The notes below the pieces were generated by a model. It saw nothing but the letters and a program-made list of their open reading frames with translations. It ran no database searches and was not told the DNA's origin. Shown in pieces: positions 7,756 to 16,171 of a stretch of 64,000 nucleotides of DNA. Location: the NCBI GenBank assembly GCA_964650705.1, contig CAZYUJ010000003.1, forward strand, positions 62,001 through 126,000, written 5' to 3'. How positions within the stretch are numbered: the first letter of the stretch is position 1; each line of letters opens with the position of its first letter. Position numbers and translations under genes: made by a program. This DNA is from Faeciplasma sp964650705 (lineage in GTDB: Bacteria > Bacillota > Clostridia > Oscillospirales > Ruminococcaceae).

Positions 7756-9138
7756 TTAAAATTCAATTCTTTCAAGAATATAGCTTTCAACCTCGTCCAT
7801 AGGGATCCTAACCTGTTCCATAGTGTCTCTGTCACGGACTGTCACACAGCCGTCCTCGAGAGAATCGAAGTCAAAGGTGATGCACCAAGGTGTTCCGATC
7901 TCGTCCTCGCGGCGATATCTCTTGCCGATAGAGCCGGTCTCGTCGAAGTCAACCATAAACTTCTTCGCAAGCTTTTCATAAAGCTTCATAGCGTCGCCGG
8001 AAAGCTTCTTCGAGAGAGGCAAAACAGCAGCCTTATAGGGAGCGATCGCAGGGTTAAGATGCAAAACTGTTCTTACGTCGTTCTTTTCAGCGTCGATAAC
8101 TTCTTCGTCATAGGCCTCGCACAAGAGAGCCAAAACGGTTCTGTCCAAGCCATAGGTCGATTCGATGATGAAGGGAATATATCTTTCGTTAGTCTCAGGA
8201 TCGAGATATTCCATCTTTGCGCCCGAATATTCCTGGTGGCGTGTAAGGTCGAAGTTAGTGCGGTTATGAGTACCGTTGATCTCACCCCAGCCGATCGAGG
8301 GGAACAAGAACTCGATATCACAAGCAGCCTTAGCATAGTGAGCGAGCTTTTCGTGATCGTGGAATCTTAAGTGCTCAGCGGGAAGACCGAGATCCTGATA
8401 ATACTTCATGCCGTATTCCTTGAAGTAATCATAAAGCTCGGTGTCGGTTCCCTCCTTACAGAAGGTCTGGAATTCCATCTGCTCGAATTCGATAGTTCTG
8501 AAGGTGAACTTGCCGGGAGTGATCTCGTTTCTGAAAGCCTTACCGATCTGACCGATCGAGAAGGGAAGCTTTGCACGCATCGAGCGCTGAACGTTGAGAT
8601 AGTTAACATATTCGCCCTGTGCGTTTTCAGGTCTTAAATAGATGATAGACTTTGAGTCGTTTGTAACGCCTCTGAAGGTCTGGAACATCAAATTAAACTC
8701 ACGGATGTCTGTGAAGTTGTGCTTGCCACACTTAGGACAGGGAATGGAATGATCCTTGATATACTGGAACATTTCTTCCTTGGTCATGCCGTCAGCGTGA
8801 GCGTTGGGATCGAAATCGTCGATGAGGTTGTCAGCTCTGTGACGCATCTTACATTCCTTACAGTCCAAAAGAGGATCGCTGAAGGATGCAACGTGGCCGG
8901 AAGCTTCCCAAACTCTTGGGTGCATCAAAATGTCAGCGTCAACCTCGAAGGAGTTGTGACGCTCCTGGATGAATCTCTTGCGCCAGGTGTCCTTGACGTT
9001 ATTCTTCAAGCGAGCGCCCAAAGGGCCATAGTCCCATGTGTTGGCAAGACCGCCATAGATATCGCTGCCCTGGAAGATGAAGCCTCTGCCGTTGCAAAGG
9101 GCAACGATCTTTTCCATTGTCTTTTGTGTATTATCCAT
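7756..9138 (-). CDS. glyS: Glycyl-tRNA synthetase, dimeric class II type
   Basis: This enzyme charges tRNA-Gly. The 460-residue protein is the single-chain (eukaryote/archaea-like alpha2) form often called glyQS, not the alpha/beta form. Class II motifs are visible: motif 2 (FRNEITPGKFTFRTIEFEQMEFQ) near residues 210-235, motif 3 (ESTYGLDRTVLALL) near 335, and the C-terminal anticodon-binding domain. A zinc-like CKECKMRH...CPKCGKH insertion is present near 92-142. ATG 9138 follows AAAGGAAG. No T-box leader fits the short 5' region. Confidence 0.97.
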   Translation of the reverse strand: MDNTQKTMEKIVALCNGRGFIFQGSDIYGGLANTWDYGPLGARLKNNVKDTWRKRFIQERHNSFEVDADILMHPRVWEASGHVASFSDPLLDCKECKMRHRADNLIDDFDPNAHADGMTKEEMFQYIKDHSIPCPKCGKHNFTDIREFNLMFQTFRGVTNDSKSIIYLRPENAQGEYVNYLNVQRSMRAKLPFSIGQIGKAFRNEITPGKFTFRTIEFEQMEFQTFCKEGTDTELYDYFKEYGMKYYQDLGLPAEHLRFHDHEKLAHYAKAACDIEFLFPSIGWGEINGTHNRTNFDLTRHQEYSGAKMEYLDPETNERYIPFIIESTYGLDRTVLALLCEAYDEEVIDAEKNDVRTVLHLNPAIAPYKAAVLPLSKKLSGDAMKLYEKLAKKFMVDFDETGSIGKRYRREDEIGTPWCITFDFDSLEDGCVTVRDRDTMEQVRIPMDEVESYILERIEF

Positions 9139-9180
9139 TTATAAAACTTCCTTTCGGGAATTTATTCATTTCAACTAATT

Positions 9181-9209
9181 ATTGTATATGAATTTGTGAG
9201 GGTTGTCAA
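9181..9209 (-). promoter_or_regulatory. SigA promoter of glyS
   Basis: On the minus strand, TTGACA (9204-9209) and TACAAT (9181-9186) with a 17-nt spacer. Confidence 0.85.
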
Positions 9210-9235
9210 TAGCCAAGTCCCACTGACGGAAAACT

Positions 9236-9982
9236 TCACTTCACTTTTATGCTGACATCCCCCGATGAAAGAGCTTGTCTTTCGCCGTTTATCTCTACGA
9301 CCAGTCTTGCCTCGCCGTCAATTTCAACCGCAACTCCGCTAACTGTCCCATCAGGGGTCATGATCTCGATCTCTTTTCCGTCAAGGATGCTCCGAGATCT
9401 GTATTCATCCAAAAGCTCCTGTGTTTCGAGCTGTGACAAAGCGATATCAAGCTCCTCAAGAATCGCTTTTAACAATTCATATCTTATGCAATCGTCGCAA
9501 TCATCGAACAGCGCCCCCGCAATATTTTCGATATCCTTCGGATACCCCCCGACGGGCGCACAAAGATTGACCCCGATTCCGATTACCGCATATTCAAGCA
9601 CACCTTTATCAAAATCGCATTTTGTTTCCGTAAGTATGCCCGACACCTTTTTTGAGTCGATGAAGATATCGTTGACCCATTTTATTCCGCACTCCTTGTG
9701 TGAAACTCTCTCAATAGCCCTTGCGACGGCGCAGGCTACGGCAGGTGTGAGAAAGCTAAGGCTGTCAAGTGAAACCGCTTTACGGGTAAGTACCGACATA
9801 TAAAGCCCCGAACCGCGTGAGCTGAAAAAGCTTTTGCCTCGGCGGCCTCGTCCCGAAGTCTGAGACCGTGCAACTATGACCTTGCGGTCATCCTCGCCCT
9901 CTTTGGCACGCTGACACAAAAGGGTATTTGTCGATTCAAGAATATCAAATTCCTCAATATCATAACAAAGATAATTGTCCAC
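9236..9982 (-). CDS. birA: Biotin--[acetyl-CoA-carboxylase] ligase without DNA-binding domain
   Basis: This enzyme attaches biotin to biotin carboxyl carrier proteins through biotinyl-AMP. The 248-residue protein holds the catalytic core: the GRGRRGKSFFS motif near residue 50 and KWVNDIFIDSKKVSGILTE near 105, with the catalytic Lys, followed by the small C-terminal SH3-like domain. The N-terminal winged helix of the bifunctional repressor BirA is absent, so it should not regulate biotin genes itself. GTG 9982 is the best start, because AGAGGTG lies just upstream; an in-frame GTG at 9991 falls inside that ribosome-binding site. Confidence 0.9.
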   Translation of the reverse strand: MDNYLCYDIEEFDILESTNTLLCQRAKEGEDDRKVIVARSQTSGRGRRGKSFFSSRGSGLYMSVLTRKAVSLDSLSFLTPAVACAVARAIERVSHKECGIKWVNDIFIDSKKVSGILTETKCDFDKGVLEYAVIGIGVNLCAPVGGYPKDIENIAGALFDDCDDCIRYELLKAILEELDIALSQLETQELLDEYRSRSILDGKEIEIMTPDGTVSGVAVEIDGEARLVVEINGERQALSSGDVSIKVK

Positions 9983-10006
9983 ACGGCTCACCTCTTTTCT
10001 TTAAAC

Positions 10007-10035
10007 ATAATAATATTTTGCTACGGTTTTGTCAA
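10007..10035 (-). promoter_or_regulatory. SigA promoter of birA
   Basis: On the minus strand, TTGACA (10030-10035), a 17-nt spacer and TATTAT (10007-10012). Confidence 0.75.
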
Positions 10036-10044
10036 TATTCAAAT

Positions 10045-10081
10045 ACTATCTGTAATATTCGTCGTTAATATTACAGATAGT
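10045..10081. promoter_or_regulatory. Perfect 15-bp inverted repeat between birA and ytaF
   Basis: ACTATCTGTAATATT, a 7-nt loop and the exact reverse complement. There is no T-run, so it is more likely an operator or structural element than a terminator. It lies just upstream of the birA -35 box and 65 nt upstream of ytaF. A partial echo (CAATATTACAG) occurs just after ytaF at 10772. Confidence 0.65.
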
Positions 10082-10146
10082 TTGCTGTAACCTTTCGAAA
10101 ACGCGGGACATATCATATAAAAAACATGTTTTGCGAGGTTTTTATC

Positions 10147-10761
10147 ATGCTAAGAGCAGTTCTTCTTGCAGCCGCTGTAAGTGCCGATGCCTTTGCATTC
10201 GCCTTCAGCTACGGAGCAAAAAAGACAAAGCTTACCTTTTTGGGCATTACGATAATCGCTCTTTTGGGCGGAGCTTTTTTGGGGATATCACTTGCTGTTG
10301 CGTCTGTGATCGAAGGCTTTCTTCCGCCCAAAGTCAGCTCAGACGTGTTGGGCATCATCCTCATCGTTTTGGGATTTTTCAGCGCAGCAGTCGCTGTGAT
10401 CAAAATTGCACTGCAAAAGCGATCAGCCATCTGCATCAAAAAAATTTTCGGGATCACGGTTCGTATCTGTTTTTCATACTCCAAGGAAGAGGAGCGCCCC
10501 ATCGCCTCAACAAAAGAAGCGATCGCAATGGGAATTGCTCTCTCGCTCGACTCGCTCGCCGCCGGGTTTGCCGCCGGAATGACGATGACCCCGTCCGAAA
10601 TGATCGTCTCAGCGCTGATAGCGCTCTTCGGCGGTATCGGGTTTGAGTTTCTTGGGATGCGGCTTGGCGAGAAGCTTGCGATGCGTGTTAAGAGCGATCT
10701 GTCATATCTGAGCGGATTGCTTTTGCTGATGCTGGGCGTCATAACGGTTATCGCTAAGTAA
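10147..10761 (+). CDS. ytaF: Sporulation membrane protein YtaF (MntP-like)
   Basis: This 204-residue integral membrane protein has six predicted hydrophobic helices in two halves. Each half starts with a similar small-residue motif: AVSADAFAFAFSYGAK near residue 10 and ALSLDSLAAGFAAGM near 140. This is the LysE/MntP superfamily layout with conserved intramembrane Asp residues. The YtaF subgroup is linked to sporulation; export of a metal is an inference from MntP. ATG 10147 is chosen because GAGG lies 8 nt upstream; an in-frame ATG at 10126 has no ribosome-binding site. Confidence 0.85.
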   Translation: MLRAVLLAAAVSADAFAFAFSYGAKKTKLTFLGITIIALLGGAFLGISLAVASVIEGFLPPKVSSDVLGIILIVLGFFSAAVAVIKIALQKRSAICIKKIFGITVRICFSYSKEEERPIASTKEAIAMGIALSLDSLAAGFAAGMTMTPSEMIVSALIALFGGIGFEFLGMRLGEKLAMRVKSDLSYLSGLLLLMLGVITVIAK

Positions 10762-10794
10762 TATTTGCTGACAATATTACAGTGCGTAATCAGC

Positions 10795-11027
10795 TTTTGC
10801 ATGAAATGAGCCACCACCGCACTTCCGTGCGGCTTGTGGCTCATTTGGGGGGCGAAGCCCGATGTGCGACCCTTCGGGTCGCACATCAGCCCGGCCGCCT
10901 TCGGCGGCAGGGCGCCCGCGCCGCGGGGCGCGGGCGGGGCTTTGCCCCGGCACGCGGCGCCGAGTGCGCCCTTTGGGCGCGTGGGCGCCGCATCCCGTCC
11001 GCCGAAGGCGGACTCCTTTTTATAAGC
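10795..11027. repeat. GC-rich hairpin array between ytaF and guaB
   Basis: At least eight consecutive short palindromes with CTTCG or GAAGG-type loops lie here, for example CGCACTTCCGTGCG, TGTGCGACCCTTCGGGTCGCACA and GCCGCCTTCGGCGGC. It is non-coding and far more GC-rich than its neighbours. It belongs to the same style of intergenic filler as 838-1012, 15166-15297 and the flanks of the ten-copy element. Confidence 0.8.
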
Positions 11028-11053
11028 AAAAAGGACGCCCTTAAAGAGCGTCC
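11028..11053 (-). terminator. Intrinsic terminator of guaB
   Basis: On the minus strand, GGACGCTC/GGGCGTCC is followed by TTTTT, immediately after the guaB stop codon. Confidence 0.88.
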
Positions 11054-11060
11054 CGATCTT

Positions 11061-12536
11061 TTAGATCTGTGTTGAATAGTTAGGTGCTTCCTTGGTGATG
11101 TAAATGTCATGAGGATGAGATTCCTTAAGTCCTGCACCGGTAATTCTGACGAACTGAGCCTTGGTGTGCATCTCAAAGATAGACTCGCATCCGCAATAGC
11201 CCATACCGCTTCTGATACCGCCGCAAAGCTGGAACACAGTGTCGGAAAGTGTTCCCTTATAAGGTACACGGCCTTCAACACCCTCGGGAACAAGCTTCTT
11301 CGAGCCTGTCTGGAAGTATCTGTCCTTCGAACCTGCAGCCATAGCGCCCAAAGAGCCCATGCCTCTGTATACCTTGAAGCTTCTGCCCTGATAGATCTCA
11401 ACCTCACCGGGAGCTTCCTCACAGCCTGCCAAGAGTGAGCCGAGCATAACAACGTTTGCACCTGCGGCCAAAGCCTTAACGATGTCGCCCGAATACTTGA
11501 TACCGCCGTCAGCAATAACGGGGATACCGTATTTTGCACCGATGCATGCAGCATCATAAACAGCAGTAAGCTGAGGAACGCCGACACCTGCTACAACACG
11601 GGTCGTACAGATGGAGCCGGGGCCGATACCGACCTTTACACAGTCAGCACCTGCCAAAATGAGTGCTTCTGTCGCTTCAGCGGTCGCAACGTTACCTGCG
11701 ATAACAGGAGTGTTCGGGAAAGCTTCCTTGACCTTCTTAACGCAGTTGATAATGTTCTGAGAGTGACCGTGAGCAGAGTCGAGCACCAAAACGTCAACAC
11801 CTGCTTCGACTAACGCTCTTGCTCTGTCCAAAACGTCGTTTGTAACGCCGATTGCGGCACCGCAGATAAGTCTTCCCTGAGAGTCGGTCGAGGAGTTGGG
11901 ATATTTAACAGCCTTTTCAATGTCCTTGATCGTGATAAGTCCCTTCAAATAGCCGTTTTCATCAACGATGGGAAGCTTTTCGATCTTATATTTGCACAAG
12001 ATATCCTGTGCTTCCTCCAATGTGGTGCCGACGGGAGCTGTGACCAGATTTTCCTTTGTCATAACATCGCCGATCCTCATAGAGAAGTCCTTGATGAATC
12101 TCATATCACGGTTTGTGATGATGCCGCAAAGCTTGCGGTTTTCATCAACGATCGGCACACCCGATATCTTATATTTTGCCATAAGCTCGTCCGCATCAGA
12201 TACAAGATTGTCAGCAGAGAGATAGAAGGGGTTTGCAATTACACCGTTTTGTGATCTCTTGACCTTGTCGACCTCTTCAGCCTGTTTTTCGATGGTCATG
12301 TTCTTGTGGATGATGCCGATACCGCCCTCACGTGAGATAGCGATAGCCATCTTGGATTCGGTTACGGTGTCCATTGCCGAGGTCATGATAGGAACGTTAA
12401 GTTCGATTCCCTTGCACAAGGTAGTTTTGAGGCTTACCATGTTTGGGGTAACGTTGGATTCCGCAGGAATAAGCAAAACGTCGTCAAAAGTTAAGCCTTC
12501 CTTGCCAAATTTGATGTCAGCGTTTGTTTCGAGCAT
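11061..12536 (-). CDS. guaB: IMP dehydrogenase
   Basis: This is the rate-limiting enzyme of GMP synthesis, oxidising IMP to XMP with NAD+. The 491-residue protein has a TIM barrel split by two CBS domains (about residues 95-215) that bind purine nucleotides. The active-site loop GIGPGSICTTRVV, with the catalytic Cys near residue 305, and the mobile flap around YFQTGSKKLVPEGVEGRV are present. Length is normal. The start ATG 12536 follows AGGAGG. It is monocistronic with its own promoter and terminator. Confidence 0.97.
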   Translation of the reverse strand: MLETNADIKFGKEGLTFDDVLLIPAESNVTPNMVSLKTTLCKGIELNVPIMTSAMDTVTESKMAIAISREGGIGIIHKNMTIEKQAEEVDKVKRSQNGVIANPFYLSADNLVSDADELMAKYKISGVPIVDENRKLCGIITNRDMRFIKDFSMRIGDVMTKENLVTAPVGTTLEEAQDILCKYKIEKLPIVDENGYLKGLITIKDIEKAVKYPNSSTDSQGRLICGAAIGVTNDVLDRARALVEAGVDVLVLDSAHGHSQNIINCVKKVKEAFPNTPVIAGNVATAEATEALILAGADCVKVGIGPGSICTTRVVAGVGVPQLTAVYDAACIGAKYGIPVIADGGIKYSGDIVKALAAGANVVMLGSLLAGCEEAPGEVEIYQGRSFKVYRGMGSLGAMAAGSKDRYFQTGSKKLVPEGVEGRVPYKGTLSDTVFQLCGGIRSGMGYCGCESIFEMHTKAQFVRITGAGLKESHPHDIYITKEAPNYSTQI

Positions 12537-12597
12537 GATTTTTTCCTCCTAAATAAATAGTCAAAATTAAAGATACCGAAAATATATTATTTAATTT

Positions 12598-12626
12598 ATT
12601 CTACAATAAATCTGACAAACAGTCAA
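12598..12626 (-). promoter_or_regulatory. SigA promoter of guaB
   Basis: On the minus strand, TTGACT (12621-12626) and TAGAAT (12598-12603) with a 17-nt spacer. Confidence 0.75.
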
Positions 12627-12682
12627 CATATAAAAGTTGCCGCACAGGCAGAAAAATGTCAACACCCATGCGGCTTTTTTGT

Positions 12683-13738
12683 TTAAAACTGTGTAATTCT
12701 ATAAAAAGCTTCCTTGGGTTGATAGTTTTCGTCGAACAAAAGCGGGCTGTTTTTGAGTCCTTCTCTGTTCTTGAAGTGATTTAACCAAGAATGCTTATCC
12801 GAAACGCCCCAAAGGGTCACGTTCTCGATAACACCCTTATACTGGCGGAAAAGCGCAAACATCTTTGCATAGACTGATGCCATCTTTTCCAAAGTTTTGG
12901 GCGATGACGGATCGATATTTTCCTCTCTCCATTTAATGCAGTTGACGTCCATTTCGGTAACGTGGATCTTCAACCCCATTTTTGCATAGTTCTCATATGC
13001 GCGCTTGATCTGGTCGAACTCTTCGTCGGTCATGTGTGCGCTGATATGGCACTGACAGCCGATAACGTCAACCAATCCCCTCTCCCTAAGTGAGCCGACA
13101 AGCTTTAAGATGCTTTCGTGCTTATGAGGCACCCATTCGTTGTAATCGTTGCACACCAAAGGGATGCCGGGCAAAATTTCTCTTGCCATGCCATAGAGAG
13201 TATAAAGATAATCCTCACCGAGCTTTTTCTTATAGACTGTTTCACGGAGATAGAGCCCGTGCTTGTCGTCGCAAGCTTCATTGACAGCGTCCCAACAGGA
13301 AACATTGGGAAAATGCTTTGCCACGAACTCATAGTGCTCACGGGTGTTTGCCAAAAGCTCCTCGCTTGAAAGCTGTTCAAACATACCCATAGGATATGAG
13401 CCGTGCCAGGAAAGGCAATGCCCTCTCACCTTGATCCCGTTGTCAATGCCGAAATTATATACCCTGTCGGCGGAAGATGTGTCCAAAACGGTGTTCGGAT
13501 GGACATACTCCCCCTTGTCGGTGATCTCGGGGAACTTGATATCCTCGAACTTCATGCCCGGTCTGAACGGCGGGCGCTCATAATTGTGGCGGTGAAGCCC
13601 CATATACTTCATTTCATTCTCGGCTGTTATCGAGCTGAAATGAGTCTTGATAGTTTCGGCTCCTTCATCAAGCCAATGCGCTGCTACTGCTGCACCAACG
13701 TCAAAATAGTCTTTATATGCCTCTTTGAGTGTTAACAT
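12683..13738 (-). CDS. Endo-1,4-beta-xylanase, glycoside hydrolase family 10
   Basis: This 351-residue protein consists of one GH10 catalytic barrel. The retaining-enzyme residues are clear: acid/base E154 in WDAVNEACDD and nucleophile E262 in HVTEMDVN. Substrate-site motifs GHCLSWHG and TLWGVSDKHSW are also present. No signal peptide, carbohydrate-binding module or anchor is visible, so it is probably intracellular and trims imported xylo-oligosaccharides. ATG 13738 follows AAGGAGATG; upstream in-frame starts lack a site. It stands alone between guaB and serS with no other sugar genes nearby. Confidence 0.93.
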   Translation of the reverse strand: MLTLKEAYKDYFDVGAAVAAHWLDEGAETIKTHFSSITAENEMKYMGLHRHNYERPPFRPGMKFEDIKFPEITDKGEYVHPNTVLDTSSADRVYNFGIDNGIKVRGHCLSWHGSYPMGMFEQLSSEELLANTREHYEFVAKHFPNVSCWDAVNEACDDKHGLYLRETVYKKKLGEDYLYTLYGMAREILPGIPLVCNDYNEWVPHKHESILKLVGSLRERGLVDVIGCQCHISAHMTDEEFDQIKRAYENYAKMGLKIHVTEMDVNCIKWREENIDPSSPKTLEKMASVYAKMFALFRQYKGVIENVTLWGVSDKHSWLNHFKNREGLKNSPLLFDENYQPKEAFYRITQF

Positions 13739-13770
13739 AGTGTCATCTCCTTCATATAGATGATCGTTCC

Positions 13771-13834
13771 AAGTCACCGCTCGGCACGAAACCGCACTCT
13801 GTCCCTTCGGAACAGGCGCGCTTCCACGCCTCGC
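13771..13834 (-). repeat. Structured intergenic element, copy 1 (degenerate)
   Basis: This divergent copy of the ten-member element described in the findings is in reverse orientation. The diagnostic ends CGCTCGGCAC and CCACGCCTCGC are kept. The inner hairpin is rebuilt (TGTCCCTTCGGAACA). Confidence 0.6.
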
Positions 13835-13837
13835 TAA

Positions 13838-13846
13838 TTATCCACA
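13838..13846 (+). promoter_or_regulatory. Isolated exact DnaA-box consensus
   Basis: TTATCCACA occurs once here in the serS-xylanase gap, far from dnaA. A single nine-base match can occur by chance. Confidence 0.35.
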
Positions 13847-13860
13847 TTGAAATTACAGAG

Positions 13861-15141
13861 TTATTTACCTATAACTTCTTTTCCTCCCATATAAGGTCTT
13901 AAAGCCTCAGGGATTCTTACGGTTCCGTCTTCGTTAAGGTTGTTTTCCAAGAAGGCGATGAGCATTCTCGGAGGAGCAACAACAGTGTTGTTAAGGGTGT
14001 GAGCCAAATATTTGCCGTTTTCACCGTTAACTCTGATCTTCAAGCGCCTTGCCTGTGCATCACCAAGGTTCGAGCAAGAGCCGACCTCAAAGTATTTCTG
14101 CTGTCTGGGGCTCCAAGCTTCAACGTCAACCGATTTGACCTTTAAATCTGCCAAGTCGCCCGAGCAGCATTCAAGGGTTCTGACGGGAATGTCAAGCGAA
14201 CGGAAGAGATCAACTGTGTTTTGCCATAATTTGTCAAACCATTCCATGCTGTCCTCAGGCTTGCAAACAACTATCATTTCCTGTTTTTCGAACTGATGGA
14301 TTCTGTAAACACCGCGTTCTTCCAAGCCGTGTGCTCCCTTTTCCTTTCTGAAGCAAGGCGAATAGCTGGTAAGCGTGATGGGAAGCTGTGCTTCGGGAAC
14401 GATCTGATCAATAAACTTACCGATCATCGAGTGCTCAGAAGTTCCGATAAGATAGAGGTCTTCGCCTTCGATCTTATACATCATAGCATCCATTTCAGCG
14501 AAGCTCATAACGCCGGTTACAACGTTGCTTCTGATCATATAAGGTGGGATGCAATAGGTGAAACCTCTGTCGATCATAAAGTCACGTGCATAGGAGATAA
14601 CTGCCGAGTGCAAACGAGCGATGTCGCCCATCAGATAATAGAAGCCGTTACCTGCAACTCTTCTTGCAGAATCAAGGTCGATGCCGTTGAGCTTTTCCAT
14701 GATCTCGGTGTGATAAGGAATTTCAAAATCAGGTGTATAGGGCTCGCCATACTTCTGAACCTCAACGTTTTCGGAGTCGTCCTTGCCGATCGGAACGCTT
14801 GGGTCAATGATGTTGGGAATCGTATACATGATCTTCTGGATCTTTTCCTGAAGCTCGCCTTCAAGCTTTTCAAGATCAGCCAAGCGCTGAGCCTGCTCAG
14901 CAACAAGCTTCTTGGTCTCCTCAGCCTTTTCTCTTTCGCCCTTTGCCATAAGTCCGCCGATCATCTTGGAGAGGCGGTTTCTGTCTGCACGCAAAGCATC
15001 AGCTTCTGTGATAGCTGCGCGGTTCTGTTTATCAAGCTCGATAACTTCGTCAACAAGCGCAAGCTTCGAATCCTGGAACTTGTTTTTGATGTTGAGCTTA
15101 ACAACATCGGGGTTTTCCCTTACAAATTTAATGTCTAACAT
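13861..15141 (-). CDS. serS: Seryl-tRNA synthetase
   Basis: This enzyme charges tRNA-Ser (and tRNA-Sec if present). The 426-residue class II synthetase has an N-terminal long coiled-coil arm (about residues 28-105) that binds the tRNA long variable arm. Motif 2 (PCFRKEKGAHGLEERGVYRIHQFEKQE) lies near 255-285 and motif 3 (NNTVVAPPRMLIAFLENN) near 385-400. ATG 15141 (MLDIKFVRENPDVV) is the true start, with AAAGGGA upstream. The frame stays open for 51 more codons, but these pass through a GC-rich repeat. No T-box leader was seen. Confidence 0.97.
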   Translation of the reverse strand: MLDIKFVRENPDVVKLNIKNKFQDSKLALVDEVIELDKQNRAAITEADALRADRNRLSKMIGGLMAKGEREKAEETKKLVAEQAQRLADLEKLEGELQEKIQKIMYTIPNIIDPSVPIGKDDSENVEVQKYGEPYTPDFEIPYHTEIMEKLNGIDLDSARRVAGNGFYYLMGDIARLHSAVISYARDFMIDRGFTYCIPPYMIRSNVVTGVMSFAEMDAMMYKIEGEDLYLIGTSEHSMIGKFIDQIVPEAQLPITLTSYSPCFRKEKGAHGLEERGVYRIHQFEKQEMIVVCKPEDSMEWFDKLWQNTVDLFRSLDIPVRTLECCSGDLADLKVKSVDVEAWSPRQQKYFEVGSCSNLGDAQARRLKIRVNGENGKYLAHTLNNTVVAPPRMLIAFLENNLNEDGTVRIPEALRPYMGGKEVIGK

Positions 15142-15165
15142 GGTTTTAACGTCCCTTTCATACGT

Positions 15166-15297
15166 AGTTGGTGGGGCGAAGCCCCGCCCGTTGCCCAAAG
15201 GGCAACGGCGCCACGCGCGCCTTCGGCGCGCGGGATCTATTTCAGCGCAGCTGAAATAGATCGGGCTTCGCCCGCCACTCCGCTGCGGCTGCATTCT
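15166..15297. repeat. GC-rich hairpin array between serS and parB
   Basis: Consecutive perfect palindromes: GGGGCGAAGCCCC, CGTTGCCCAAAGGGCAACG, CGCGCGCCTTCGGCGCGCG, and a longer AT-containing one (GATCTATTTCAGC...GCTGAAATAGATC). Non-coding. Confidence 0.75.
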
Positions 15298-15300
15298 TTG

Positions 15301-16149
15301 TTATTTATTTAAGCTTTCCAACGCTTTTGCGATGGCGGCGAGGTCATCCTGTGAATAGAACTCGATCTCAAGCTTGCCCTTGCCGTTTTTGCCGTTAACA
15401 TTGACCTTTCTGCCCAATGTTTCAGCCAAAGAGAGCTCAACTTCCTTGAAATAAACCTCTTTTTTCGGCGGAAGCTTCTCTTTTTTTGGCTTGTTTGCGG
15501 TCTTCGCGATGTCCTCAAGCTGTCTGACGGTAAGCATATCGCGCTTTATCTTCAAAGCGAGCTCTGCTCTTAACGCTCTGTCCTCGATTCCTGCTAACAC
15601 CTTTGCGTGTCCCAATGAAACGTCACCGTCACGCACCAATTTAAGCGTTGCTTCGTCCAATCCGAGGATTCTGAGTGAGTTTGCCACCGCAGGTCGTGAT
15701 TTTCCGACTATCTTTGCAACCTGCTCCTGTGTGTAGCCATATGTCTCCATAAGCTCACGGTATCCCAAAGCTTCTTCAACAGGGTTTAGGTTCTCTCGCT
15801 GAAGGTTTTCAACGAGTGCGAGCTGCATCGTCTGCTTGTCATCAAGCTCCTTGATGTATACAGGAACCTCGCTCAACCCTGCGATCCGGCTTGCGCGCCA
15901 GCGCCTTTCACCGGCAACTATCTGATATCCGCCGCCCGGCATAGGTCTTACAAGCAACGGTTGTAAAACGCCGTGCTGCTTGATGGAATCGGCAAGTGCC
16001 GATATCGCTTCATCATCAAAATCGGTTCTGGGCTGTTCTTTGTTCGGAAATATCTCCGTCAGCCTTAGCGTCTGCGGCTGTGAGCCCTTTGTTTCGTTCT
16101 CGGAAAAAAGAGCTTCCATGCCCATTCCAAGTCCTTTAACTCTTGCCAT
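15301..16149 (-). CDS. parB: Chromosome partitioning protein ParB (Spo0J)
   Basis: This protein binds parS, hydrolyses CTP and loads SMC. The 282-residue protein has the ParB N-terminal nuclease-like domain with the CTP-binding GERRWRA motif near residue 80. The helix-turn-helix (YTQEQVAKIVGKSRPAVANSLRIL) lies near 135-160, followed by a C-terminal dimerisation region. The N-terminal ARVKGLGMGMEALF is the ParA-stimulating segment. It lies 22 nt downstream of parA in one transcript, with AAAGGAG before ATG 16149. A perfect parS site lies upstream of parA. Confidence 0.96.
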   Translation of the reverse strand: MARVKGLGMGMEALFSENETKGSQPQTLRLTEIFPNKEQPRTDFDDEAISALADSIKQHGVLQPLLVRPMPGGGYQIVAGERRWRASRIAGLSEVPVYIKELDDKQTMQLALVENLQRENLNPVEEALGYRELMETYGYTQEQVAKIVGKSRPAVANSLRILGLDEATLKLVRDGDVSLGHAKVLAGIEDRALRAELALKIKRDMLTVRQLEDIAKTANKPKKEKLPPKKEVYFKEVELSLAETLGRKVNVNGKNGKGKLEIEFYSQDDLAAIAKALESLNK

Positions 16150-16171
16150 ATTTGCTCCTTTTCATTAAATT

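Noticed and set aside
10834..11025. Short Arg/Ala/Pro-rich frames in GC-rich gaps
   Set aside because: High GC removes stop codons; the same happens at every GC hairpin array in the window.
14296..15138. A 280-codon + strand frame over serS
   Set aside because: Antisense shadow of seryl-tRNA synthetase; no ribosome-binding site and no motifs.
15142..15294. N-terminal extension of serS by 51 codons
   Set aside because: It passes through the GC hairpin array and encodes an Arg/Pro-rich peptide foreign to the family; ATG 15141 with a proper site gives the standard N-terminus.
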